Source of the DNA: Bacteroidota bacterium
Lineage (GTDB): Bacteria; Bacteroidota; Bacteroidia; B-17B0; Aurantibacillaceae
NCBI GenBank assembly: GCA_020403265.1
Contig: JADBXZ010000016.1
Coordinates: forward strand, 1-60,767
Reading direction: 5' to 3'
Length of the DNA stretch: 60,767 nucleotides
Each line of letters begins with the position of its first letter. Position 1 is the stretch's first letter. A program made the position numbers and the translations under genes. Of the stretch, positions 8,592 to 17,014 are shown piece by piece. Below the pieces are notes generated by a model. It was not told the DNA's origin. It made no database searches and saw only the letters and a program-made list of their open reading frames with translations.

Positions 8592-10490
8592 TTAAATCAA
8601 TTCCACACTTCTTTTAATGAAATTAGTTAAGCTTTCGCCCTTTAATAAACCTTGAGATAATAAGGCCAAATCTGCAGCCTGCTTGGCCAGATTTTTTTGA
8701 GTGGTCTCATCCTTTTCATTCATGATACGGCTAATTAATGGATGATTGCTATTTACAACTAAATTATACATATCCGGCATGTTACCGTAAAAAGCACCCA
8801 TGCCGCCTCCCCCAAGCTGATTCATGTCTTTCATTCTTCGCATAAATTCAGGGCGCGTTATTAACATTGGTTGGTCTTTCTCACTCAAATTCTCAAATAC
8901 AACAGTAAACTGTTCTTTATTTACTGTACCTTCTATAATCGGCTGAAGTGTTTTTTGATCAGCTTCGGTTAATTTGGAAATTGTATTATCATCTTTCTTA
9001 ATTAATTTATCAATGGTATCCGAGTCAACCCTTACAAACTGTGTGTCCTTTAATTTGCTTTCCAAATGGTTAATGTAGTGCGGATCTAACATGGTATCCA
9101 TTAATAATACTTCATAGCCTCTGTTTTTTGCTACATCAATATAGGCATGTTGCTCGGCAACGTTTGTTGCGTATAAATAAATAACCTTGTTATCTTTATT
9201 GGTTTGTAAAGGTTTAACATGATTTTCAAATTCATCGAAGGTAAAATATTTACCTTCAGTTGTTTTAAGTAAGCTGAATTTTACAGCTTTTTCGTAAAAC
9301 TTTTCATCACTTAAATTCCCATACTGCACAAATATCTTAATATCGTCCCATTTCTTTTCAAACTCTGCCCTATCCTTCTTAAATAATTCCTCTAATTTAT
9401 CTGCAACTTTTTTAGTGATGTGGGATGAAATCTTCTTTACGTTACCATCAGCTTGTAAATAGCTGCGACTTACGTTTAATGGAATGTCCGGGCTATCTAT
9501 CACTCCTCGTAAAAGCGTTAAGAAATCAGGCACAATATTTTCAACGTTATCTGTTACAAAAACCTGATTGCAATACAATTGAATTCGATCTTTAGGCATT
9601 TCCAACTTATTACTAAGTTTAGGGAAATACAAAATACCTGTTAAGTTAAACGGATAATCAACATTCAAGTGAATATGAAACAAAGGCTCCTCAAACTGCA
9701 TTGGATACAATTCGCGGTAAAATGCTTTGTAATCTTCATCCTTTAAATCAACCGGTTTTTTTGTCCAGGCCGGACTAGGATTATTAATAATGTTATCTAC
9801 TTCTACTTCTGTGTGTTTTACCTCGCCTTTTTCGTCTTTTTCGCCTTTATCAATCCAATCTTTTTTGGTTCCAAATTTTATTTCAACAGGTAAGAATTTA
9901 CAGTACTTTTTAAGTAAACCTTCAATTTTATGATTTTCAAGATACTCCTCGCAATCATCTGCTATATGCAAAACAATGTTGGTGCCGCGTTGTGTTCGGT
10001 TTGATATTTCTTCAATGGTATACTCCGGGCTTCCGTCGCACTCCCAACGAACAGCTTTACTGCCTGCTTTGTATGAAAGTGAATAAATTTCAACTTTTTT
10101 AGCCACCATAAAAGCACTGTAAAAACCCAAGCCAAAATGTCCTATTACGACATTTTTGTCAACCTTATCTTTATACTTATTTACAAATTCTTCGGCACCG
10201 CTAAACGCAATTTGGGTGATATATTTTTCAATTTCGTCCTTCGTCATACCTATACCCTTATCCTTAATGGTAATGGTTTTAGCGCCCTTATCAACCTCTA
10301 CTTCTATTCTTAAATCACCCAAATCACCTTTTGCTTCGCCCATGCTGGACAAGGCTTTAAGTTTTTGAGTAGCATCAGTAGCATTACTTACTAACTCGCG
10401 TAAAAAAATCTCATTATCACTGTAAAGAAATTTTTTAATGATTGGGAAAATGTTTTCTGTTTGAACATTAATTTTACCTGTTGTGCTCAT
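8592..10490 (-). CDS. htpG: Molecular chaperone HtpG (Hsp90)
   Basis: The 632-residue protein is a bacterial Hsp90. The N-terminal GHKL ATPase domain shows FLRELVSNATDA (residues about 29-40), DKGIGMT (about 77-83) and GHFGLGFYSAFMV (about 118-130). Middle and dimerisation domains follow in the usual order and length. It is cytoplasmic, folds client proteins and is commonly stress-induced. I find no clear heat-shock promoter. A weak -7-like TCATTTTG lies near 10546-10553. The gene is transcribed alone and shares a bidirectional terminator with its convergent neighbour. Confidence 0.97.
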   Translation of the reverse strand: MSTTGKINVQTENIFPIIKKFLYSDNEIFLRELVSNATDATQKLKALSSMGEAKGDLGDLRIEVEVDKGAKTITIKDKGIGMTKDEIEKYITQIAFSGAEEFVNKYKDKVDKNVVIGHFGLGFYSAFMVAKKVEIYSLSYKAGSKAVRWECDGSPEYTIEEISNRTQRGTNIVLHIADDCEEYLENHKIEGLLKKYCKFLPVEIKFGTKKDWIDKGEKDEKGEVKHTEVEVDNIINNPSPAWTKKPVDLKDEDYKAFYRELYPMQFEEPLFHIHLNVDYPFNLTGILYFPKLSNKLEMPKDRIQLYCNQVFVTDNVENIVPDFLTLLRGVIDSPDIPLNVSRSYLQADGNVKKISSHITKKVADKLEELFKKDRAEFEKKWDDIKIFVQYGNLSDEKFYEKAVKFSLLKTTEGKYFTFDEFENHVKPLQTNKDNKVIYLYATNVAEQHAYIDVAKNRGYEVLLMDTMLDPHYINHLESKLKDTQFVRVDSDTIDKLIKKDDNTISKLTEADQKTLQPIIEGTVNKEQFTVVFENLSEKDQPMLITRPEFMRRMKDMNQLGGGGMGAFYGNMPDMYNLVVNSNHPLISRIMNEKDETTQKNLAKQAADLALLSQGLLKGESLTNFIKRSVELI

Positions 10491-10593
10491 AAATACTAAA
10501 TTTTAATTACTTTTTTTCAAAATTTATGCCAATATTAAATTATGTCAAAATGACAAGTTAGATTTAGAACAAAAAAGTCCAATTACATAAAAT

Positions 10594-11205
10594 CTAATGA
10601 CTATAAGCCTCCCCTAACTGGGATTGCAGCGCCGGCGTTAATAAATTAACTCTTCCTAATGCTACGCCTAAAAAAATTGTCTTTTTTAAATGTTGACTTT
10701 TTTTGTGTATTTTAAAGTCTTTTGGAACAATATTGATTGAAAAGTTTAACTTGTATTTATTATAATTAGTTCCAAAGGCATTGTGCGCCAAAATGCTGTT
10801 TTCGGCAGAAAAAATGGTTACGTCAATGTTTTGTGTTTGCCAAATACCATTAATAAAAACCTGCGCAGCTAATTTATGTGTTTTGTGGTTGTTATTACTT
10901 AAGCCCAAAAAACTCTCTGAGGCAAGTGGCGCCTTCACCATCAAATATGTTTCAGTCAAATCTTTCAACCAATAATCAACCGAATCCTCGCCGGTTTTAA
11001 ATTTATTAAAATCCACTTTCAAATAAATGTGTTGTTTTGACTCGTCATAGAATAAGTAACCCGCACTATTAATTGAGGAGCATTGCGTTTTATCAATACA
11101 GGTTTGAATGTAAATATTACTGGACACCACATCCTGCTGAGCCTTTGATTTACTGCTGCAAAACAAGCCGAGACATAGAACCAGCACTTGTATTATTTTT
11201 CTCAT
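10594..11205 (-). CDS. Secreted protein of unknown function
   Basis: The 203-residue protein has a clear signal peptide ending KSKAQQ near residue 23. The mature part contains two cysteines close together (TCIDKTQCSS), which could form a disulphide, and beta-rich sequence. I do not recognise a family. A leaderless-type promoter box (TAACTTTG) ends five bases before the ATG at 11205, which fixes that start. It is divergent from the lipoprotein gene at 11296, and no close co-directional neighbour points to a function. Confidence 0.7.
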   Translation of the reverse strand: MRKIIQVLVLCLGLFCSSKSKAQQDVVSSNIYIQTCIDKTQCSSINSAGYLFYDESKQHIYLKVDFNKFKTGEDSVDYWLKDLTETYLMVKAPLASESFLGLSNNNHKTHKLAAQVFINGIWQTQNIDVTIFSAENSILAHNAFGTNYNKYKLNFSINIVPKDFKIHKKSQHLKKTIFLGVALGRVNLLTPALQSQLGEAYSH

Positions 11206-11210
11206 ATACC

Positions 11211-11218
11211 CAAAGTTA
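11211..11218 (-). promoter_or_regulatory. -7 box, leaderless type, for gene at 10594-11205
   Basis: On the minus strand the bases read TAACTTTG, an exact TAnnTTTG match ending 5 bases before the ATG at 11205. Confidence 0.55.
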
Positions 11219-11295
11219 CTTAATTAAGTTTGTTTAAATTAATAATCTGCGTTAAAATAATACAACAAAATCAAAAAATTACCGTTATTTGTAAA

Positions 11296-12786
11296 GTGTT
11301 AAGATCATCTTTAATTACCATCATTATTATTTTATTTTTTTCTTGTAAAAAAGAAAAATTTAAAACAGATAGTAGTGCCCAATTGCGTTTCACGGCAGAC
11401 ACAGTTTATTTTGACACCGTTTTTACGACGTTAGGTTCTTCTACACGCAACATAAGAGTTATTAACCCATATAACAACAAACTTAAAATAAGCAGTCTCC
11501 GCTTCGAAACCGGTACTTCCTCTCAGTTTATTATAAACGTGGATGGCGCTCAAGGCAAAGAATTTAAAGACATTGAAATTGCAGCCAAAGACAGTATTTA
11601 TATATTTATACAGGTTAATGTTAATCCGCTGGCAGCGAACTCGCCACTTGTGATAAGAGACAAACTGATTTTTGAAACAAACGGTAACACACAAGTAATT
11701 CATTTAGAAGCCTGGGGACAAAATGCCTATTACCATAGAGCAACTGCGGCCATAAAATTTAAAGATGGAACTTATTTTCCGTATAGCATTGTAGGGCAAT
11801 TAAGCAACGCATATACAGGCAATGGAAATAATTACACACTTAAAACAGACAAACCACATGTTGTTTTTGGTTACTTAGTTGTTGACAGTGCCCAGAAATT
11901 GTTAGTTCCAGCAGGCTCTAAGTTTTTTATGAGTTATAAAGCAGGGCTTTGGGTGTTTAGCGATGGGGAAATAAAAATAAAAGGTACTTTAGGCAATGAA
12001 GTAACTTTTAACAGCACCCGCACCGAACCTGAATTTTACAATGAACCGGGGCAATGGGACCGCATATGGATTAACGAAGGAAGTACAGGCAATGAAATAG
12101 ATTACGCCATTATTAAAAACGGATTCGTTGGTGTGCAAGCAGAACTAACTGCCAATTCGGGTACGTTAACCCTGAACAAGCCTCGCCGTTTAAAAATTAC
12201 CAATACGCAAATACACAACATGAGTTTGTGGGGCTTGTATGCCTTTGCCTATAACATATACGGTTATAACAATGTAATTAGTAATTGTAAGGACAATGGT
12301 TTGAACATTTCATTTGGTGGAAATTACACCTTTTTGCATTGCACCTTTGCCAATTACTTTGAAAAAGGAGATAAACCGCGTGAATCGGCTAACGTGAATA
12401 TTAGTAACTATTACGAAGACCTTGTATTGCCGATGGATACTTGTTATTTTGGCAATTGCATTATTGACGGTAAATTAACAAATGAGTTAAATATCGATTT
12501 AAAAACAAATACAAGCTACACACCTAGTGTACAATTTAGCTCTTGTTGGCTAAAAACGAACTTGAATTTAAGTGACGTAAACCGCTTTAACAATGTTAGA
12601 ACCGGAAACAGCATTACATTTATTAATGCTGCCAATTTTAATTTTAAACCACAAACAGGTGAGAATAGCTTTCTGAAAAATTTTACAGGCACAAAAACAA
12701 GCACGGATGCTGCTAAAGCGCCATTTGACGTGTTAGGAACAAACCGAAACACGGTTAATGTTACAGCAGGTGCTTATGAGTTTTAA
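11296..12786 (+). CDS. Outer-membrane lipoprotein with beta-helix-like repeats
   Basis: From GTG at 11296 the protein has 496 residues and a textbook lipoprotein signal: hydrophobic stretch, then LFFSC with lipidated Cys17 followed by KKEK. An upstream TTG at 11230 is also in frame but would give an N-terminus with an odd extension before the hydrophobic segment, so I prefer the GTG. The mature part holds beta-rich, Asn-rich segments such as TNTQIHNMSLWGL and NVISNCKDNGL, which suggest a right-handed parallel beta-helix with turns near residues 260-400. The role is unknown; this architecture often binds or degrades polysaccharide at the cell surface. Its TAA overlaps the stop of the convergent thioesterase gene in the palindrome TTAA. 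Confidence 0.72.
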   Translation: MLRSSLITIIIILFFSCKKEKFKTDSSAQLRFTADTVYFDTVFTTLGSSTRNIRVINPYNNKLKISSLRFETGTSSQFIINVDGAQGKEFKDIEIAAKDSIYIFIQVNVNPLAANSPLVIRDKLIFETNGNTQVIHLEAWGQNAYYHRATAAIKFKDGTYFPYSIVGQLSNAYTGNGNNYTLKTDKPHVVFGYLVVDSAQKLLVPAGSKFFMSYKAGLWVFSDGEIKIKGTLGNEVTFNSTRTEPEFYNEPGQWDRIWINEGSTGNEIDYAIIKNGFVGVQAELTANSGTLTLNKPRRLKITNTQIHNMSLWGLYAFAYNIYGYNNVISNCKDNGLNISFGGNYTFLHCTFANYFEKGDKPRESANVNISNYYEDLVLPMDTCYFGNCIIDGKLTNELNIDLKTNTSYTPSVQFSSCWLKTNLNLSDVNRFNNVRTGNSITFINAANFNFKPQTGENSFLKNFTGTKTSTDAAKAPFDVLGTNRNTVNVTAGAYEF

Positions 12787-13325
12787 TTCTTTAAACGGCA
12801 ACGTTCGTTTTTGAGTAAATGTAATTCCTTGTCCAAATTCAAAATGGTTTTGGCATTATCTAACTCTGTTTTATACGTTTGCTTAAGTTGCTTGCGCTTA
12901 ATTGCTTCTAAACATCTTCTCAGATCCTCCTTCGATTCTAATTCTAATTCCGGCAAAAGGGTTGGTTTACCGTCATCATCTTTAGCCACCATGGTAAAAT
13001 AAGATGTATTTGTATGTTTAACCGTTCCAATTTTAAAGTTTTCTGAAATAACTTTAATGCCAACTACTAGGCTTGTTTTACCAACATAATTGATGCTGGC
13101 ATACATACTTACCATTTCACCAACCTCTACAGGGGCTAAAAACTCAACACCTTCAATAGAAACGGTAACGCAATAGCAGCCCGCATGTTTACTGGCGCAA
13201 GCGTAGGCCACTTTATCCATTAAAGACAATAGAATTCCACCATGAATTTTGCCGCCAAAATTGGCGTATGCAGGAATCATTAATTCAGTTAAAGTGGTTT
13301 GAGAGTAACTTACAGGTTTTATCAT
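12783..13325 (-). CDS. Acyl-CoA thioesterase (hotdog fold)
   Basis: The 180-residue protein has one hotdog domain of the YciA/BFIT-like acyl-CoA hydrolase type. The segment NFGGKIHGGILLSLMDKVAY (about residues 22-41) carries the typical active-site helix with an Asp at position 37. It would hydrolyse acyl-CoA thioesters in the cytoplasm, probably as an oligomer. The C-terminal 40 residues are charged and likely helical. The gene lies divergently next to the symporter gene at 13383 and converges on the lipoprotein gene, sharing the palindromic TTAA stop. Substrate length cannot be inferred. Confidence 0.85.
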   Translation of the reverse strand: MIKPVSYSQTTLTELMIPAYANFGGKIHGGILLSLMDKVAYACASKHAGCYCVTVSIEGVEFLAPVEVGEMVSMYASINYVGKTSLVVGIKVISENFKIGTVKHTNTSYFTMVAKDDDGKPTLLPELELESKEDLRRCLEAIKRKQLKQTYKTELDNAKTILNLDKELHLLKNERCRLKN

Positions 13326-13369
13326 TCCAAAATAGTTTGTTTAAATTTAAGCAAACTATTTTATTTTTA

Positions 13370-13377
13370 TACCTTTA
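13370..13377 (+). promoter_or_regulatory. -7 box, leaderless type, for the symporter gene
   Basis: TACCTTTA matches TAnnTTTG at seven of eight positions and ends 5 bases before ATG 13383. This placement excludes the longer reading frame that opens at 13299 and crosses the promoter. Confidence 0.5.
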
Positions 13378-13382
13378 CCTTT

Positions 13383-14714
13383 ATGAACTTTAAAAAAAAT
13401 AAACTCATCCTATTTATCGTTCTTTCCATGTTCGTTGGGATTATTTTAGGATTTATTATTAATAAGCAAATTACAGCTAAACCAATTAAATTGGTTGAAC
13501 AAGTGAGTTCAGGTAAGCCTGAATATGCACAAAAGCAAATTAAAAAAGCTATTGAAAAATATGAAGTTCAATTTGTAAAAGCCCAAAAGAAAAAAGTTGC
13601 CGGTTATTTTTCTGTCTTAAGTGACATATTTTTACATCTCATTAAAATGATTATTGCCCCCTTGGTTTTAGCAGTGCTTGTGCTCGGGGTTGCCAAAGTA
13701 GGTGATTTTAAAAGTGTAGGACGAATTGGGCTGAAAACAATGATTTATTTTACATGCGCTACTTTAATAGCTTTAGCTTTGGGTTTAATAATGGTTAACT
13801 TGTTTAAACCAGGCACCGTTATGCACCTAGACTTGCCTGAAGCTAACGCCAGCACAGGTATTAAAGCCAATGCACAAGACGCGAAAAATTTTATTGATCA
13901 CGTCATTCCGGAAAGCATCATTAAATCCATGGCAGCGAATGATATTTTACCGATTGTTGTATTTGCTTTGTTTTTTGGAATTGCAGCAGCCAGCATTGGC
14001 GAAGTTGGTTATCCAATCATTAAAGCATTTGAAAGCTTAGCACATGTGATGTTTAAAGTCACTAATTTCGTGATGAATTTTGCGCCATTAGGAGTGTTTG
14101 GCGCTATTACCGCAGTTGTTATTCAGCAAGGCCTAGATGTGCTTAGCGGTTACGTCTATTTAATTTTATGCTTTTTTGGAGGTTTGCTTTTTTTCGTTTT
14201 TGGTATACTCTACCTTATTTGCGTAACATTTAAAATCAAATATTTTAAATTATTAAAAGACATAAAGGAGCCTATTTTATTAGCTTTTAGTACGGCCAGC
14301 AGCGAAAGTGCCATGCCCAAAACAATTGAAGCTTTGGAAAAACACGGTATTAGTAACCGAATTGTGAGTTTTGTTTTGCCACTTGGTTATAGTTTTAATT
14401 TAGATGGCAGCATCATGTACATGACTTTTGCAACTGTTTTTATCGCGCAGAGTTACGGAATGGATATTTCCACAGCAGATCAAATAAAAATGATGCTGAT
14501 TTTACTGGTTACCAGTAAAGGTATGGCGGGTGTGCCTAGAGCCTCTTTGGTTGTAATTGCGGGCATGCTCTCCATGTTTAAAATCCCGGGCGAGGGCTTA
14601 CTTTTACTTTTAGCGGTGGATCAATTACTCGATATGGGAAGAAGTGCTACTAACGTTGTGGGTAATGCCGTTGCCAGTGCTGTAGTTGCCAAGCTTGAAG
14701 GCGAACGGTTTTAA
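13383..14714 (+). CDS. Dicarboxylate/amino acid:cation symporter (DAACS family)
   Basis: From ATG 13383 the protein has 443 residues, normal for the GltP/DctA group. It shows the family hallmarks: a serine-rich hairpin STASSESAMPKT (about 303-314), LGYSFNLDGS (about 333-342) and SKGMAGVPRAS (about 378-388). These line the substrate and sodium or proton sites in the inner membrane. It has about eight membrane segments plus two re-entrant loops. The first in-frame start at 13299 would add 28 residues upstream of a transmembrane helix and across the promoter, so the internal ATG is chosen. Substrate (glutamate, aspartate or C4-dicarboxylate) is not resolvable here. The convergent neighbour is serine dehydratase. 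Confidence 0.92.
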   Translation: MNFKKNKLILFIVLSMFVGIILGFIINKQITAKPIKLVEQVSSGKPEYAQKQIKKAIEKYEVQFVKAQKKKVAGYFSVLSDIFLHLIKMIIAPLVLAVLVLGVAKVGDFKSVGRIGLKTMIYFTCATLIALALGLIMVNLFKPGTVMHLDLPEANASTGIKANAQDAKNFIDHVIPESIIKSMAANDILPIVVFALFFGIAAASIGEVGYPIIKAFESLAHVMFKVTNFVMNFAPLGVFGAITAVVIQQGLDVLSGYVYLILCFFGGLLFFVFGILYLICVTFKIKYFKLLKDIKEPILLAFSTASSESAMPKTIEALEKHGISNRIVSFVLPLGYSFNLDGSIMYMTFATVFIAQSYGMDISTADQIKMMLILLVTSKGMAGVPRASLVVIAGMLSMFKIPGEGLLLLLAVDQLLDMGRSATNVVGNAVASAVVAKLEGERF

Positions 14715-14722
14715 AAAACTTT

Positions 14723-16144
14723 TTAACAATCAGGACTACTTACTTTGATAGCTAGTCCACCTGTGCTGGTTTCTTTGTATTTGCTGTTCATATCTTTGGC
14801 AGTATCCCACATGGTGCTAATCACTTTATCCAATGGCACCTTCACATTCTTAGGATCAGTTTCCAAAGCCAGTTCGGCAGCATTAATAGCTTTAATTGCA
14901 CCCATACTATTTCTTTCAATGCAAGGTATTTGAACCAATCCGCCAACAGGGTCGCAAGTTAAACCTAAATGATGTTCCATGGCTATTTCTGCTGCAATTA
15001 AACACTGTTGCGGTGAACCACCTAACAGTTCGCAGAGTGCTGCTGCAGCCATTGCACTAGACACGCCAATTTCTGCCTGACAACCACCCATAGCGGCTGA
15101 TATGGTTGCCCCTTTTTTAAATATACTACCAATTTCACCTGCCACCAATAAAAATTGCTTCACATGTTCTTCTGTAGCATCATGATTTTCTATCACCATG
15201 TAATACATTAAAACCGCAGGTATCACACCCGCACTTCCGTTAGTTGGTGCTGTAACAACGCGACCAAGACTCGCATTTACTTCATTAACTGCAAGCGCAA
15301 AACAACTCACCCATTTTAAAATAGCTCTGAATTTCACTTCGGTTTCTCTAATCGCTAAAAGCCACTCCTGTGGATTAGAATATTTTAAATCGTCTTTTAA
15401 ATTTTCATGCATGTCAAAAGCTCTTCGCTTCACCTCTAGTCCACCCGGCAAAATGCCTTCCGTGTGACAACCAATGTACATGCACTCCAGCATGGTATGC
15501 CAAACTTTAATTAAATCTTGATGTAATTGCTCTTCCGTTCTAACGGTGCGTTCGTTATCATGAACAATTTCCGATATCTTTTTATTTTGTGTGACACAGT
15601 AATTTAATAATTCATCTGCAGTATTAATTGGATTTGGGTACAATTCAGCCCGAACGTTCTTTTTATCGGTATCTTCATTTTCTTTAATGATAAAGCCACC
15701 GCCAATAGAATAAAACGTGGAAGTATAAACAAGTTCATTTTCATTGAACGCCTCAAACGTTAAGCCATTTGGATGAAAAGGTAAAAAGTTTTTATTGAAA
15801 ATGATATTGAGCTCCGGATTAAATGAAATACTCTTTTCGTTACTTAGTTTTAGTTCCTTTTTTGTTTTAATCTCATTCAAAAGAAACGGAATTTGCTCAA
15901 CCGGCATGGTAACAGGGTCTTGTCCTGATAACCCCAACATAACTGCACTATCAGTTGCATGACCTTTGCCGGTTAACGACAACGAACCATATAATTGAAC
16001 AGTAACCTTTGTGACTTTATGATAATAGTGCGTTTGTTTTAATTCCATTAAAAATTGCTCGGCAGCACGCCAAGGCCCTAAGGTATGCGAGCTGGAAGGA
16101 CCAACTCCGATTTTTAACATGTCAAATACAGAAATATATGCCAT
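14723..16144 (-). CDS. sdaA: L-serine ammonia-lyase, single-chain iron-sulfur type
   Basis: The 473-residue enzyme fuses the beta domain (GPSSSHT near residues 16-22) and the alpha domain, as in E. coli SdaA. It converts L-serine to pyruvate and ammonia. Cysteines suited to bind the catalytic 4Fe-4S cluster are seen in GGCQAEIG (about 354), LTCDPVGG (about 395) and IPCIERN (about 405). Length is normal. The start at 16144 is supported by a -7-like box (TACTTTTA) five bases upstream, implying a leaderless mRNA. The product, pyruvate, feeds the pyruvate dehydrogenase genes located just upstream on the same strand, though the two are separate units. Confidence 0.95.
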   Translation of the reverse strand: MAYISVFDMLKIGVGPSSSHTLGPWRAAEQFLMELKQTHYYHKVTKVTVQLYGSLSLTGKGHATDSAVMLGLSGQDPVTMPVEQIPFLLNEIKTKKELKLSNEKSISFNPELNIIFNKNFLPFHPNGLTFEAFNENELVYTSTFYSIGGGFIIKENEDTDKKNVRAELYPNPINTADELLNYCVTQNKKISEIVHDNERTVRTEEQLHQDLIKVWHTMLECMYIGCHTEGILPGGLEVKRRAFDMHENLKDDLKYSNPQEWLLAIRETEVKFRAILKWVSCFALAVNEVNASLGRVVTAPTNGSAGVIPAVLMYYMVIENHDATEEHVKQFLLVAGEIGSIFKKGATISAAMGGCQAEIGVSSAMAAAALCELLGGSPQQCLIAAEIAMEHHLGLTCDPVGGLVQIPCIERNSMGAIKAINAAELALETDPKNVKVPLDKVISTMWDTAKDMNSKYKETSTGGLAIKVSSPDC

Positions 16145-16149
16145 AAGTA

Positions 16150-16157
16150 TAAAAGTA
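16150..16157 (-). promoter_or_regulatory. -7 box, leaderless type, for sdaA
   Basis: On the minus strand TACTTTTA matches TAnnTTTG at seven of eight positions and ends 5 bases before the sdaA ATG. Confidence 0.45.
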
Positions 16158-16225
16158 AGGCCATATCAAAAGAAATACAAGTCTGAAAAAAGAATCAATG
16201 AACAATTAAGCGTGGAAAACGTTTA

Positions 16226-17014
16226 CTACAAATTCGGTGTTCTTCCGCCATCAACTGGCAAATTAATCCCGTTAATATAAGCAGCAGCCGGGCTGGCTAA
16301 AAAACAAACAGCATTTGCAATTTCAGCGGCATTAGCGAAACGCGCCATCGGTATTTCTGCCAACATTTCCTTGCTTACCTCATCAGTACTGTGTTGTGTT
16401 TTGGTTGCTTTGTTTTGAATAATGGCTTCTAGACGTCCGGTTAAAGTAGCACCGGGTAATACATTGTTTACGGTAATTCCGTATTTACCAACCTCATTGG
16501 CCCATGTTTTAGCCCAATTTCCAACGGCAGCGCGCACAGTGTTACTTACACCCAAATTTGCTAATGGCGCCTTTACACTTGTTGAAATAATATTGATTAT
16601 TCTTCCGTATCCACTTAATTTCATGCCTTCGAAGCAAAGTTGAGCCAATATTTGGTTGCAAATTAAATGATTACCAAACGCAGATAAAAACTCTTCTTCC
16701 TTTGCTTGCGTAATAGGCCCGCTTGGCGGACCGCCAGTATTATTAACTAAAATATTTACAGGACCATTTCGATTAATAAACGCCTGAACTAATTCTTTTA
16801 AATTTTTAGTATCGCTAAAATCAGCCACTAAATAGGAATGCAATTGATTACCGCTAACGGGCAACTCAGATTTAACTTGCTTTAAACTCTGTTCATTACG
16901 TGCTATTAATACAACATTGGCACCAAGCGTTGCTAATTCAATGGCAACTGCCTTGCCTATGCCTTGCGTGCTTCCACAAACTAAAGCTGTTTTAGCTTTG
17001 AGATCTAAATTCAT
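16226..17014 (-). CDS. Short-chain dehydrogenase/reductase family protein lacking the catalytic Tyr
   Basis: The 262-residue protein has a Rossmann fold with a cofactor motif (CGSTQGIGKA, residues 13-22) and NNTGG near 91-95. The usual Tyr-x3-Lys active site is absent: by alignment with FabG, Ser157 and Arg161 (VSNTVRAAV) replace Tyr and Lys, while Ser144/146 remains. A subgroup of SDR proteins with a similar change exists and is usually annotated only as an oxidoreductase. It may use another chemistry or only bind nucleotide. Its ATG overlaps the aceF stop (TAATG), so it is probably translated with the pyruvate dehydrogenase E2 gene. That linkage is an observation; a functional connection is inference. 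Confidence 0.85.
   Translation of the reverse strand: MNLDLKAKTALVCGSTQGIGKAVAIELATLGANVVLIARNEQSLKQVKSELPVSGNQLHSYLVADFSDTKNLKELVQAFINRNGPVNILVNNTGGPPSGPITQAKEEEFLSAFGNHLICNQILAQLCFEGMKLSGYGRIINIISTSVKAPLANLGVSNTVRAAVGNWAKTWANEVGKYGITVNNVLPGATLTGRLEAIIQNKATKTQHSTDEVSKEMLAEIPMARFANAAEIANAVCFLASPAAAYINGINLPVDGGRTPNL

Noticed and set aside
11431-11703. A 90-codon minus-strand frame inside the lipoprotein gene
   Set aside because: It overlaps a complete plus-strand gene with a clear lipobox, and its product has no recognisable features.
13299-13382. Upstream extension of the symporter gene
   Set aside because: The extra 28 codons lie across the -7 box and overlap the divergent thioesterase start; the family N-terminus begins at 13383.
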